The notes beneath the pieces were generated by a model. That model saw only the letters and a program-made list of their open reading frames with translations, was not told where the DNA came from and made no database searches. A DNA stretch of 64,000 nt from NCBI RefSeq assembly GCF_932294415.1, contig NC_065544.1, positions 31,467,210 to 31,531,209 on the forward strand. Direction: 5' to 3'. Source of the stretch: Quercus robur. Lineage: Eukaryota > Streptophyta > Magnoliopsida > Fagales > Fagaceae. The position numbers were made by a program, and so were the translations under genes. This document shows, one piece after another, positions 35,265-47,045 of the stretch (the stretch's first letter is position 1; every line of letters begins with the position of its first letter).

Positions 35265-35686
35265 TTTAGGAGTACTGGTTATTCAAGACAACAAAGGGCA
35301 CGTGATTGCATCATTATCATAGAAAATTGCTCTACCTCATTCAATAGGAAGCTCTAGTAGCTATGCAAGCAATCAAATTCTCCCTAGAAGTTGGGATTAA
35401 TTCAGATGTGCTTCAGGGAGATTCTGAGATGATAATACACGCCCTGGTGGACGATAATGACTTTATGAAGAATTTAAACCCTTTTGGTCACCTTATAAAA
35501 GACGCAAAGTTTTTAGTAGGAGACTTCAGGAGCATTGGATTTTTACAAGTTTGTTGTCAAGGTAATGTTGAAGCTCACAATCTTGTTGAATATGTTATAC
35601 ATGTCATTGGTTATTCAGTGTGGATGGAAGATGTCCCTTCACATTTCACAAATATAATTCAAGCCGATATGGCCATTCTTTCATAA
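35265..35686 (+). pseudogene. RNase H-like (RVT_3) domain relic
   Basis: The reading VLVIQDNKGHVIA, then AAMQAIKFSLEVG-like text and VLQGDSEMIIHALVDD match the plant RNase H-like domain (PF13456 type) found at the end of some LINEs and as small stand-alone proteins. LQGDSEMII holds the conserved acidic DS motif. A frame break lies between the first strand and the helix at about 35330-35360. No neighbouring RT or zf-RVT region is present, so it is an isolated fragment, probably LINE-derived. Confidence 0.65.
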
Positions 35687-36408
35687 TGAAGTTTTGCATC
35701 CTTCCTCCTAAAGAAAAAAAAAAAAAATCTAGGGATGCATAATCACCTCTAAAACATATAATAAATAACATTTGATTAATATAAAATTCTGTTTGTGTGA
35801 TAAGAATAAAAAGAAGGTAAAATCCAACTATAAAAATTTTAAAATATTAATATATTAATCTAATAAAAAGTTATAAAAATAGAGTAACATTGATTAAACT
35901 GTTTTGTCATTTGAATTCATGGACGCTGGATCTGATCTTAATTTTCTGAATATCTAAGAAAACTCTTCATATTTATTATATATATATAAAAGAACTCTTT
36001 CAATACTAAAACTATTAGCTTTTCTTTTCTTGGTAAGATGAAACAAATGTGAACATACCTGTGTTCCAGCAAATGAGGAAATAAACTCCAAAATATGCCA
36101 TTGTAGTATCAATGTGTACAAAAGTGCCAACTATCAAAGTAGGCTTACTATAACCAGCTTATAACCTCTTTAGCTTGACCAGTTAGTCACAATTTCAAGA
36201 TCTAAAGATCCTACCTACCTCAAAACACCAAGACTGTTAGATAGCTCAGTTTTACCTACATTTCCTGCAGCAAGCTGTACGCACTATTATTATTTGGTAA
36301 CCCAGTAACCTTGCATTTTTACAAGTGTTTTAGTAGGGTGGGGGAGAGGATATTGACTTTAATGAAAACTGGTCCATTAAAACTTAAGCACAACAAGTAC
36401 CAACAAAT

Positions 36409-36480
36409 GGGCATTTGGTCTAGTGGTATGATTCTCGCTTTGGGTGCGAGAGGTCCCGAGTTTGATTCTCGGAATGCCCC
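36409..36480 (+). tRNA. tRNA-Pro (UGG), unit A
   Basis: The 72-base gene folds fully: acceptor GGGCATT with AATGCCC, anticodon stem CTCGC/GCGAG around the loop TTTGGGT (anticodon TGG), T stem CCGAG/CTCGG. The T loop reads TTTGATT, so the usual C56 is T, which would weaken the G19-C56 contact. CAA motifs lie just upstream and a TTTT run follows 13 bases downstream, as in plant tRNA genes. It may be working or slightly impaired. Confidence 0.9.
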
Positions 36481-37487
36481 ATTCATTAAATTTTGTTTAC
36501 AAAAATTTTCAAAACAGATTTTAAGAATAAAGTTTTTAAGTTCAGTTTTTAATAATGCTTAAAATAAATTGAGTAAAGTCAAGTCAAGTCAAGAACTGCA
36601 AAATAAGAACAATAAATCCAAATATATCTAAAATATGACAAGATTCTTCATTAATGAATAATGTAATAAATTAGGCTTTAGAAGATGGTCAATCAAGGAA
36701 GGGGGAGCTAGGAAACAAACCCAATTTATCATAATTTATTACCTGAGGGGGTTATTTACTAACAAAGATCATGTAATTAACTCACTGCCTCCACATGCAA
36801 AAGATTCAGTTCTTTCTTGAATGATGGCATTTTGTGGTGATTGGCATTTCACCTAATTGTTATCCCCCTCACCTCAATATTCTAGAATTAGGTGAATTAT
36901 TAACAAAAATCAATCACTCACCTGTTAAGACACTTCATCAATAGGTAAGCAGCAAGAAGCAAAAGGTTTCAAATTTTGTACATTATAGTGGACAAAACAT
37001 AGGATTGTTGCACATCTTGATGTAAAGTATTTGGAACGGGAATCTTATGAGTTATAAGTTTAGAATTCAGACTTATAAAGAAAAAAAAAAAAAAAAAAAA
37101 AAAAGGTTTAGACTTCAGGAAATGAGAATATCAGAGATTAAAATTCCAGTGATTGCAGCAACTGCACTTGTGCCAAAACGAATATGATTAGTTTTTATGC
37201 TAGACTTCATCTTCAACATGAGTAGTGGTCTTATTTTATCAGAAATATCTTCTCCTCGGAAGGGATTGTGGGAATGATATGTCACGCAAGAAATGAATAA
37301 TCAGCTTTTACAAAGCTATCAAGCCGTAAAAGGTGGTTCAAGCCTTACATTAGATGCATCCTTTGAGGCTCCGGGTCCAAATGGCATGTCTTGTCTTGTT
37401 TCATCAGTTGGCGCATACATTATTGGCACACATGTGACACAGGCAGTACTCTTATGTTTGAATTCGGGTATAGCACCTCGGAGAGAC

Positions 37488-38171
37488 ACTACAAAAAAAG
37501 GGTCCTCTGGTCGTGTTTTTAAAACGCGGCTATATGTTAAAAAAACGTGGCTATAGCCTATAGCCGCGTTTTTTTAGGCCGCGCTTTCTAATGCGACCTA
37601 AAACCTGTGACTATAGGACTGATGGTCCTATGGCCGCACTTTATAACTGCGGCCCAAGCCCAGGTCCTATAGCCCCGTTTAAAACGCGGCCTAAGGGTGT
37701 GGTCTTAGGTCGCGTTTTAAACGCGGCCTAAGGTTGTGGTCTTGGGCCGCGTTTTAAACGCAGCCCAAGGTTTCACCTTAGGCCACGTGTCCCAAACTAA
37801 AGCCGCGTGTTTAAAACGTGGCTTCAGACCAAATTTAAAGCTGCGTTTTAAACACGCGGCTTCAGACCAAATTTAAAGCCATGTCTATAAAACGCGGCTT
37901 CAGGTATACGAGAGCCGCATTTTAAAAATGTGGCCACAGTTAAGGAAAAAAAAAGAGTTTGCCAAAAAATTAAATACGGAGGTCCTTAGGCCGCGTTTTT
38001 AGCTCAAAAAAACGCAGCCTCAGGACCCTTCTATGGCCCCGTGTTTAAAATGCGACTTTAAGGTTTTTTTAAGCCGCGTTTTTATAAAACGCGGCTTCAG
38101 TCTATCTTGGGCTATGTTTTTTATAGCCAAGGCTTAAAAAACGCGGCCCAAGGCCCCCGCGTTTTTTAGTG
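37488..38171. mobile_element. CACTA-type non-autonomous element, 684 bp, palindromic CG-rich core
   Basis: It starts CACTACAAAAAAAGGG and ends TTTTTTAGTG, the CACTA terminal inverted repeat, with the 3-bp target duplication AGA on both sides (37485-37487 and 38172-38174). The interior is about twenty variants of a GCCGCGTTTTAAACGCGGC-like palindrome. There is no transposase. The next unit at about 38236-38262 has the uninterrupted site (CTTGGAGAGACTCCTATGG), confirming both ends. Confidence 0.92.
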
Positions 38172-38733
38172 AGACTCCTAATGGGGGGGGGGGGGGAATA
38201 ATATAACATATATGTTTGAATTTGGGTATAGCACCTTGGAGAGACTCCTATGGAGGGGATAATATAACATATAGAGAAATCACTTGACCAAAAAGCCTAA
38301 GTCTATTAACTACTCACTCTTGTTATTAGTATCCTATGTGGGACTTCAATACTTAACTAACTACACTACTCACACAAGAATATTCCAACAGGGTAATATT
38401 CTCCATTTTTCAAATTATTATCATGTTCAAATGTCATACCTAACTATCAAACTAGGCTCACAGCTTACTATAACAAGCTAAGCTCATCTCTTTAATTTGA
38501 GCTATATAGGTCACAATTCCAAGATCTATAGAACCCTTCATTAAAACGCCAAATTGTGAGGTACCTGATATTTCCTGCAGCAAGCATCAGACATTAGTAT
38601 AATTTGGTAAACTAGCAACCTTCCATTTTTACAAGTCTTTTAAGTCTTAGGCTACAAGGTAGGGGGAAAAAAGATCAATTGACTTTAGTGTAAATAGTTG
38701 ATTAAACTTAAACACAAGATAGTATCACCAAAT

Positions 38734-38805
38734 GGGCATTTGGTCTAGTGGTATGATTCTCGCTTTGGGTGCGAGAGGTCCCGAGTTCGATTCTCGGAAT
38801 GCCCC
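38734..38805 (+). tRNA. tRNA-Pro (UGG), unit B
   Basis: Identical to the unit A copy except that the T loop is the canonical TTCGATT. All stems pair and the anticodon is TGG. A CACCAAAT leader precedes it and a TTTTT run lies about 26 bases downstream. This is the best candidate for a working gene in the array. Confidence 0.95.
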
Positions 38806-39338
38806 ATCATTTAATGATAATTTCTGATAATGTTTTTCAGTCCAGATTTTAATATAGCTGAAAAATAAATTGAGTGAAGTCAAGTCAAAAACTGCAAAAT
38901 TTGGTCTCAATAGATCCAAACCCATCCAAATATATTTTAGATTTGACAAGACTCTTCATTAATAAATAAGGTAACCAACTAGATTTCAATAGATCCAAAT
39001 ACATCCAAATATATCTTAGATCTGACAAGTCTCATTAATAAATAAAGCAATAAATTATGTTGCAATAGATCCAAATCCATCCAAATATAGCTTAGATCTG
39101 ACAATATATTTGGTGAATGAATGCATCGATCATTATTGATTATTCCTTATCTTTGTGTTTTGTTGGAGTTGGATTCACATATACATGCAAATGCTCCTTT
39201 AGCAATTCAATGGATTTCAAATTTTTGACATATGGTTTTTAATTTGTAATTGAACAATAAAAGTATGTTGGGGGGACAAACAAACATCAAAAGCCTATGA
39301 TGAAAGTGGTTAGGTACATAGATGTGGTTGAACTACTA

Positions 39339-39375
39339 GACATTTGGTCTAGTGGTATGTATGATTTATGCTTCA
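39339..39375 (+). pseudogene. tRNA-Pro 5'-half fragment
   Basis: GACATTTGGTCTAGTGGTAT matches the first 20 or so bases of tRNA-Pro and then turns into unrelated text (GATTTATGCTTCAC). It lies about 65 bases upstream of the next copy, so it looks like the product of a local rearrangement. Confidence 0.75.
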
Positions 39376-39403
39376 CAAATAACACCATCTAAAAAAAAAA
39401 AAT

Positions 39404-39465
39404 GGGCATTTGGTCTAGTGGTATGATTGGGCGAGAGGTCCCGAGTTTGATTCTCAGAATGCCCC
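39404..39465 (+). pseudogene. tRNA-Pro pseudogene, unit C
   Basis: It keeps both acceptor arms, the D arm and the T arm, but ten bases including the anticodon stem 5' side and the TTTGG of the loop are missing, leaving 62 bases. The T stem also has a mismatch (TTCTCAGAA). It cannot make a tRNA. Confidence 0.9.
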
Positions 39466-40390
39466 ATTCATTAAATATTGTTTACTACAATTTTTCAGTT
39501 CAGATTTTAATAATGAAGTATTTCGGTTCACTTATTAAAGATTTTAATAATGAAGTTTTTCAATTCACTTATTAATAATGCTTACTCTTCATTAATGAAT
39601 AAAGTAATAAATTAGGTTTCAGAAGATGTTGAATCAAGGAAGGGGAGCAAGGAAACAAACCCAAAATTTTCTTACTTTATTACCTGAGGAGGAGGTTATT
39701 ATCTAATTAATTCACTACCTTCACATGCAATAGATTTAGTTCTTTCATGGATGACGGCATTTTGTGGTGATTGGCCTTTCACTTAATTGTCCTCCTAACC
39801 TCAATATTCTAGAATTAGATCTATTACTTACAAAAATCAACTGCTCACTTGTCAAGACACTTCATCAATAGGTAAGCAGCTAGAAGCCAATGGCTAAAAA
39901 TTTTGTACAATCTAATGGACTAAACATAGCTTTGCTGCACATCTTAATGTAAAGGTATTTGAAAAGGGCAACTTAAGAGTTGTAAGTTTAAACTTCAGAC
40001 TTACCAAAAGAAAAAAAAAAAAAAAATTTAGACATTTGAAGATGAAAATGTCATAGATTAAATTTTGGTTTCTGTAGCAATTGCAATTGCTGCATTGATA
40101 CCAAATCAAATATAATCTATATATAAAATAATAGGTGAAGCAGAGAGAGTGTGAAATTGAATTCTAAATTAGAACTCTAATTTTGTGTCACGTGTCCAGA
40201 TTACAACTCCAAATTAAAACTCTAATTATGTGCCACGTGTACACACCAATTTCAGTCAATTAACGCTGTGCTTTTTTTTTTGGGTGAATAAAACATTCTG
40301 CTCTTCACACCCGCGTATTTTCAGGTTCACCTCCCCTTCTCAAAACCCAAAATCCTTACTCTCCTTTAATATACAGCTCCCCTCTTCTTC

Positions 40391-40557
40391 AATGAATGCT
40401 ATAGAATTTCAAAAGAATATCTCGGTATCAATGATGCATGCTTCTTGGTATTTCTCTATCTTATATAGAAGAGGTTCTGCATTTTGTACTTTTCTTCACA
40501 GTTTTAATGGTCCTGGTGGTTCTGCATCTATAGCAGCAAAACGAATTCTTCCTAAGG
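40391..40557 (+). other. Open segment of unknown origin inside the Helitron
   Basis: Begins ATGAATGCTATAGAATTTC and stays open for over 50 codons (including FNGPGGSASIAAKRILPK), ending near a possible donor. It could be another captured exon; I do not recognise the source. Confidence 0.3.
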
Positions 40558-40939
40558 TTCGATTACTCCTTTCTTTCATCTGCATCTGCTTTCCTTCCTT
40601 TTTGTGAATAATTTTTATTCTTGAATTATATAAGTTTTTTTGTTTTCGCATGTTTATCTTCTGTTTCATTAGTTTCTCCTTTTGTCACACAAAAAACTTC
40701 CACCTTCATCATTGGCGCTCTCTCTCAAAGCCCAAAACCAAAGCCAGCAACGCACACACATATCATTCCAAGCAAACCCATTTAAAAGCAAAAAATTTCT
40801 CTCTTTTTTTGTATTTTTGATTCCCTTCTTCTTATTCGTCCGTACACAACGCAAAAAACCCTTTTTCCCAATCGTGCTTTCACAATTTCCTTTTCGGGGG
40901 TTTTGGATTTTAGCTCAGCAGCGAATTTTACTTTGATCG

Positions 40940-41020
40940 ATGGTTAGTGGGCATGTCATTAAACGCGCCAAGTACAAGACCTCACCCAAAGGCGCTGGTA
41001 CTCCTGGTGTTTTAAAAATG
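40940..41020 (+). pseudogene. Captured first exon of a TFIIH p62 (TFB1)-like gene
   Basis: The 27 codons start MVSGHVIKRAKYKTSPKG and end GTPGVLKM, directly followed by a GTATAT donor. Plant TFB1, the p62 core subunit of general transcription factor IIH, begins with the same pattern (VKRAKYKT, then PGTPGVLKM) before its PH-like domain. No later TFB1 exon is found. A CT-rich stretch upstream may be captured 5' UTR. It lies on the same strand as the Helitron Rep. The identification rests on one short exon. Confidence 0.65.
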
Positions 41021-41175
41021 GTATATTGGGAATGCATAATTTTTTTGTGGGTTTTAAAAAAAAAAAAATTATTTTTTTATACCCACTTCATAAATGTTTG
41101 AACTTTATGGTTGGATTATGATATTATTAGTTTATTGTGCAATTTCCCTATCTGGGTCTTGGTTGATTTTAGTGA

Positions 41176-41724
41176 AAAAGCTATGAGCAAGTGTTAATTT
41201 TTATTTTAGCCATTCTTGGTTTTATGGTAGTTTTTTGATATGATGGATGAACTCATAATGCTGAATACATTGTTTCTGCAATTTGCTAATTGGGTTTTGG
41301 TTGATTTTGCGTATTTGATTAATGTTCTTGAAAAAACTATGAGCTATGTGGCCAATTTATAATGTTTGTATACTATGGTTAGTTTGTAAATTGATGGTGA
41401 ACACATAATGCTGTATTAGTTTATCGTGCAATTTGCCAATGGGTCTCAGTTGATTTTACGCATTTGATTAATGCTTTTGGGGAGGAAACTATGAGCAAAT
41501 GTTGAAGAAGCTATGAGCAAGTGTTAATTTTTATTTTAGCCATTCTTGGTTTTATGGTTGTTTTTTGATATGATGGGTGAACACATAATGCTGAATACAT
41601 TCTTTCTGCAATTTGCTAATTGGGTTTTGGTTAATTTTGCATATTTGATTAATGTTCTTGAAAAAACTATGAGGTTTGTGGCCAATTCATAATGTTTGTA
41701 TACTATGGTTAGTTTGTATACCTG
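41176..41724. repeat. Direct duplication inside the Helitron, period about 330 bp
   Basis: Bases about 41176-41392 and 41506-41724 match closely: CTATGAGCAAGTGTTAATTT, CATTCTTGGTTTTATGG, CATAATGCTGAATACATT and GTATACTATGGTTAGTTTGT appear in both in the same order. The spacer between carries a third, shorter echo (about 41400-41505). It is non-coding, probably intron-derived. Confidence 0.85.
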
Positions 41725-41863
41725 ATTGCGTGATAGTATATTCTAATTTACCATAAAAATTTGTTCATAACTTATATGATAAAGGGTCTTTAAACAGCTT
41801 ATTGTCATCTATGTTTTTACAGTTTATGCCCTTATTTGGTGTGCTTTTTTCCTCCACAGGAGA

Positions 41864-41935
41864 TTGTTATAAAATTGGGAAACTCTGTTGCTAACAAACT
41901 GAGGCTTTTTAACTACTTATTTTCTTACCAAAGGT
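41864..41935 (+). other. Possible captured exon
   Basis: Bounded by CCACAG and by GGTTAGC, and open in one frame (IVIKLGNSVANKLRLF...). It could be a second captured exon from an unknown host gene. Weak evidence. Confidence 0.25.
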
Positions 41936-42341
41936 TAGCTCTTTTTTATTGTTGATGTTATTATTATTGGTCAATTATTTGATAGGCTGTTCATATTCTA
42001 TTTATTAGAGGTTTTGATGTTTTCATTTTAACAGTAGTCACAATTGTACCAAAACTTTCTATTATCATGTCAATCAATTTTCAAGTCATTAAAAAATATG
42101 ACAAGTAGTTAGCTACTCTTTTACATAGTGTTGTTATTATTACTGATAAATTATATGACTTATTGTTAATATTCTTTTCGTTAGAGGTTTTAACATTTTT
42201 GTTTTTATAGCATTCACAAACTACCAAAACTTTGTATTTTCCCAGTTAATAAATTTTCAAGTAATTAACAAATATGGTGAGTACTTAGCAGTAATGTTGT
42301 GTTAGTGGTTCGATAATACAAGTATATTATTTAAGATAGTT

Positions 42342-45300
42342 ATGGATGAAGCATGAGCTAGAAGGTCAAAAAGGCGTTTGATTTTAAATAAAAAAAGAGC
42401 TATCCAAACTCAAGTAGAGATGTGTTCTAGAAGTGAAGTGGATCCTAAGAACCTATTTGATGTTCCTATTTCATATGGTCCTGGTACCTCTACCCTTCAA
42501 CATAAAACCACGAAGGGAAATCTATTTGAGGTACCTATTTCGTATGGTTCTGGTATCTGTACCTTTCAAAGTCATGATAAAAATGGCGCTACTAAGAGAT
42601 TGAAATCGGGAAAAACAGCGGGAATTATCAACAAACAATTAGTAAATGCTCCTATCATTGGATGTGATTTTCATTTTAGTAATGTGGAAAATACGCTGGT
42701 GCTCCCTCAATTGAATGACGAAATCCTCCAAAGATGTGACAAAGAAGTTATAGATGAGAACTTATTAGATGTTCCTGTGGATGTGATGGTAGAAGAGGTG
42801 GCAACTGATTTTATTCCAAATAATGCGAATACTATCTTTGGGAGCACTTCACATGAATCCAATACTATATCAGGTTAGACTTTTGTTGTACTAATAATTT
42901 TCAATGGCTGTTTGGAATCTATCTTTGCACTACTAATAAGACTAAATTCAGCAGATGATCTTCATAATGAGCACTTGATCCACATGATAAGCCCTGCTGA
43001 AATTGCTGCCCCTACAGGTAATGAATGGAATTGAACTTAATTTTTCCCTTTTCATTTTTTTTTTTTTTTTTTTGTGCACATGCCTTTTAAAAGTATATGT
43101 ATGGACATCCAAATGAAAATACATGCATATGAATGTTTGAAAAACCAGTCAAAATCCAGTTTGTTTTCCATTACTACATCAGTAAACCCAACTACGTAAC
43201 AAGCTGAAATAAATAAATAGTTGGCTGTTTTCTTTCTTTTGGCCGTTAGCAGTAAAATCAACAATAAGACTCTCTCCATTAACCCTGCTAGCAATTGTTC
43301 AAATTTATCTATTTAATTGTAGAGCTAAACAAGTTGGTTCCGATAGGTACCAATTATATATTTAACATTCTAACTAAAACTTGATTTTCTTCTAGATTCT
43401 TTAAATTTAAATAAAACCTACTAAAGAAATTATTTATGCTCTTTTTAAAAATTACTTTCTTTAATTAGTTGGTAATTAGTTTAGTTGTGCTCATTGTTGG
43501 TTTTGTTCCCTTTTCTTTTAATTGGCCTCCTTCTCATGCCACATCTCTTGATTGATAGATTTATTGGCTCAGCGGGATACACAAACTGAAGTTACGACTT
43601 CGAATGTCCCCTTGAAGCGTAAGTTCCCTTTTATTGATTACTTCCAAATCCTTTGAAATTTATATTTGACATCATTGTTCATGCTATGTAACTCCCACTG
43701 GATATTTCTGATTCTAATAGGTAAATTCACTGAACCATGGAATTTTGGCAAGCCAACACAAACTTGTGAGAGCTGTGGGGCTATTCTATGGTATGAAGAG
43801 AGGAATGTGAAGTCAAGAAGACCATCACAACCTAAGTTTTCGTTGTGCTGTTCAGAAGGACTAATTTATTTTCCTTTGTTAAAACACGCACCTCCAGTTC
43901 TTGAAGAATTACTGAATTACGAAGGGCCTTCATTTGTGCATTTCCATGACAACTGTCGGAGATATAATGCAATGTTTGCAATAACATCAATGGGTGGAAA
44001 AGTTGACAGAACTGTAAATGATGGAAATGGTGCCTATGTGTTCAGGCTAAATGGACAGAATCATCATTTGATTGGCTCTTTGTTACCAGTTGAAGGATTG
44101 GAACCAAAATTTGCTCAACTTTACATATTTGATACAGAGAATGAAGTGCAGCATAGGATAAGGTCGATTTCATCTGATAAAGAAAATGATGGCATTGATC
44201 CCGAAATTGTTAACTCTCTAATACATATGCTTGATGAAAACAATGCTTTGGTTAAGGTTTTCAGAATGGCCAGGGATCGCTACACTCAATGTAATACTGC
44301 AGATGTCAGATTGCGTCTCATTAGTTGTCGTACCAATCGTTCCTCACAGTATAATCTACCTACTGCCTCAGAAGTTGCTGGTCTTATTGTGAATGATTTT
44401 GACCCTAATAATGGGTATCGTGATATTATTGTTGAGGATCGTCATCGTGGGCTCCGGCGTATAAGTGAAATCCATCCAGCTTTTATGGCTATGCAATATC
44501 CTCTGCTTTTCCCTTATGGTGAGGATGGCTTCTATCTTGGTATACCAAAAAGATTAAGAGGCTCAATGCAAGAAACCGAAAATTCCACTGTCACGATGAG
44601 AGAATATTATGCATTCCGTATTCAACAACGACTTAGTGAAGGCAATACTTTAATTTCTGGTGGTAGACTTTTCCAGCAATTCATTGTTGATGCTTACTGT
44701 TGTATTGAAGGAATTCGTTTGAGGTGGATACAAAAAAAACAAGACTACCTAAGAGCTGAGATATACAGTGGTCTTAAAGATACAGTACTACGAGGAGACA
44801 CAACTCGAGCATCTATTGGTAAACGGATAGTTTTACCATCTTCTTTCACTGGTGGCCCAAGATACATGATTCAGAACTATCAGGATGCCATGGCAATATG
44901 TCGGTGGGCAGGCTATCCAGACCTCTTCCTTACTTTTACGTGCAATCCTAAATGGCCAGAGATCATTTCTTTCCTAGAAATGATTCCTGGTCAAAAGCCG
45001 GAAGACCGACCAGACATTGTTTCAAGAGCTTTTAAAATAAAATTGGATGCACTTTTGCAAGACATAAAGAAAGGACAGCATTTTGGTAAAGTACTTGCAG
45101 GTAATACAAACTGAAGATACATTTTTCCCTTTAATAATCATCATCATTTTCTGAAACATCCATGCTTGCGCATTATTTATTTTAATTTCTTCCCTCATTT
45201 ATATTTTATGCAGTTGTATACACGATTGAGTTCCAAAAAAGAGGTCTTCCACATGCACATATATTGTTATTTTTGCATCCTAATGATAAATATCCAGTTC

Positions 45301-45896
45301 CTGAAGATATTGATAGCATAATCAGTGCTGAAATTCCAGATTGTTTGGAAGATTCGATTGGACATGAAGCTGTTAAGCAATTCATGATGCATGGGCCATG
45401 TGGTGCAGCTAGGCCAAATTCTCCTTGCATGGTTGATAACAATTGTACCAAGCATTTCCCTAAACGTTTTGTCCATGAAACCATCATTGATGACCAAGGT
45501 TTTCCGACTTATAGAAGAAGAGATAATGGCCGTTTTGTTGTGAAAAATGGTGTTCAATTAGACAATCGATATGTTGTCCCATACAATATTGATTTGCTGG
45601 TGAAGTATCAGTCGCACTTAAATATTGAATGGTGTAATCGGTCAAAGGCCATCAAGTATCTTTTTAAATACATTAATAAAGGCACAGATTGTGTTACTGC
45701 TGTTTTGGAAGAAAATGTAGTCTACAATTCAAATGATGGAATGGAATCTATATTAGAAAAAGATGAAATAAAAACATATCTTGATTGCAGATATATATCA
45801 GCATCAGAAGCATCATGGAGAATTTTCCAGTTTGAGATTCATCACCATGAACCAGCTGTTCAGAGATTGAACTTTCATATGAAAAATGAAAATCAG
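42342..45896 (+). pseudogene. Helitron Rep gene, nuclease part only
   Basis: Exons by frame and GT-AG borders: to about 42875, about 42954-43017, about 43557-43618, 43721-45100, 45214-45896. The natural ATG (42342) meets a TGA four codons on (42354), after which the frame is open. The 43721 exon encodes the Helitron_like_N region (FTEPWNFGKPTQTCESCGA, then HFHDNCRRYNAMFAITSMGG). The last exon holds the HUH motif in GLPHAHILLFLH (about 45243-45278) and the tyrosine motif KYLFKYINKGTD (about 45655-45690). These catalyse single-strand nicking and rejoining in rolling-circle transposition. The reading stops at a donor (AATCAG, GTCAC), and the rest of Rep and the whole PIF1-like helicase are missing. 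Apart from the early stop the frame is remarkably clean. Confidence 0.88.
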
Positions 45897-46101
45897 GTCA
45901 CTTTTTCATAAGATGCAATATTCTGTTTTTTTTTTTTTTTTATTAATTATATGTTAAGCTTGGCAAAAGTTTTAAAATTATGATTTCCTTAATGCTTTGT
46001 AAAAAGGAATGCTTATCGATTGTGGAAAATTCAAAGTGTGATGAACCTTATCCTTCTGATTATCAAAAATTTGTCGTTACATCTCATTGAATATAAAAAC
46101 C

Positions 46102-46132
<31 letters not shown>

Positions 46133-46219
46133 TTTTAAGATTTCATCTAGCCTCTCATTTTCATCCCATAAAATTTAGGACATAAAATTGGGCTAAATTT
46201 GTGAATTTACATGAATTTC

Positions 46220-47045
46220 AGTTCAAATTCATGAAAATTTTGGGTGAGATCAAACCATAGATGAAACTTCATCTCTCTGCCTATAATTCTCCCATCCCCA
46301 CTACCTCTGATGTAAACATTGGTCTGTAAAGTATAAGGCTTCCCAAATGTTGTCCCAAGGAATTCAGTGTCTACTTCATCATGGAAACCTGGATGAGCTT
46401 CATTGCTGGAGATTTGCCATTGCCCAATTTAGTATACAATTACACTAATCAAATTCTAATTAAAAAATATAGTTCCTTCAAAAAATTATTATACTTGTCA
46501 ATACACATAAATTTTAATTACTTTTAAAAAATATAGTCTTTTTTAAGTATAGTAAAATTAATACCACTTATTATTTGGTCCAAATTCTGACATGGAAAGC
46601 TGTAATGTCTCCTGCAGTGTAGCCAAGTTGAAACTTAATGGAGCCACCAAAGTAGCCACATCGAAATGGACGTACAGACTTGAACCCACTTCATGTTATG
46701 AAAAACCAAGCAATAAAATGGAGAATAGCTAATATAAAATCAGGATGTGCACAAAGAAATTTAAGAGCTATATATTAAGTATACATAATGAGACTGAGTA
46801 AGGCCTTTTTTTTTTTTTTTTTTGTTTTTGGGTGCAGACTGAGTAAGACCTGAGGTACTATCAACCCAGATGGTTAATGCATTTTGGCCAAAGTTTTGAT
46901 GCGAAGGACCCCAGAGGTTTTTATATCCTTTGTAAAACCTCATGGAGTTGAACCTACAGCTTCGCAAGTAGCCAGGTGAAGGTGGCCACCGAGCATTGCT
47001 TGAAGGGACAAAAAAGATCAAAAGTAGGAAAATAAAGAAAGCCAT
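46220..47045 (-). pseudogene. Captured XTH31/32-type gene fragment
   Basis: Three exon pieces on the minus strand. About 46850-47045 starts [19 protein letters not shown], a signal peptide, followed by [22 protein letters not shown] and [12 protein letters not shown]. About 46573-46690 reads [18 protein letters not shown] and QLGYTAG. About 46225-46420 reads [35 protein letters not shown] and [21 protein letters not shown] is the GH16 catalytic signature, with both glutamates present. These enzymes cut and rejoin xyloglucan in the cell wall. The text fits the XTH31/32 group. Introns are kept, so capture was at DNA level. The C-terminal half is missing and the fragment is antisense to Rep, so it is not a working gene. 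Confidence 0.9.

Noticed and set aside
37293-37556. 87-codon open frame
   Set aside because: It crosses the CACTA insertion border at 37488, so it cannot be an ancestral gene, and its parts lie in non-coding array DNA.
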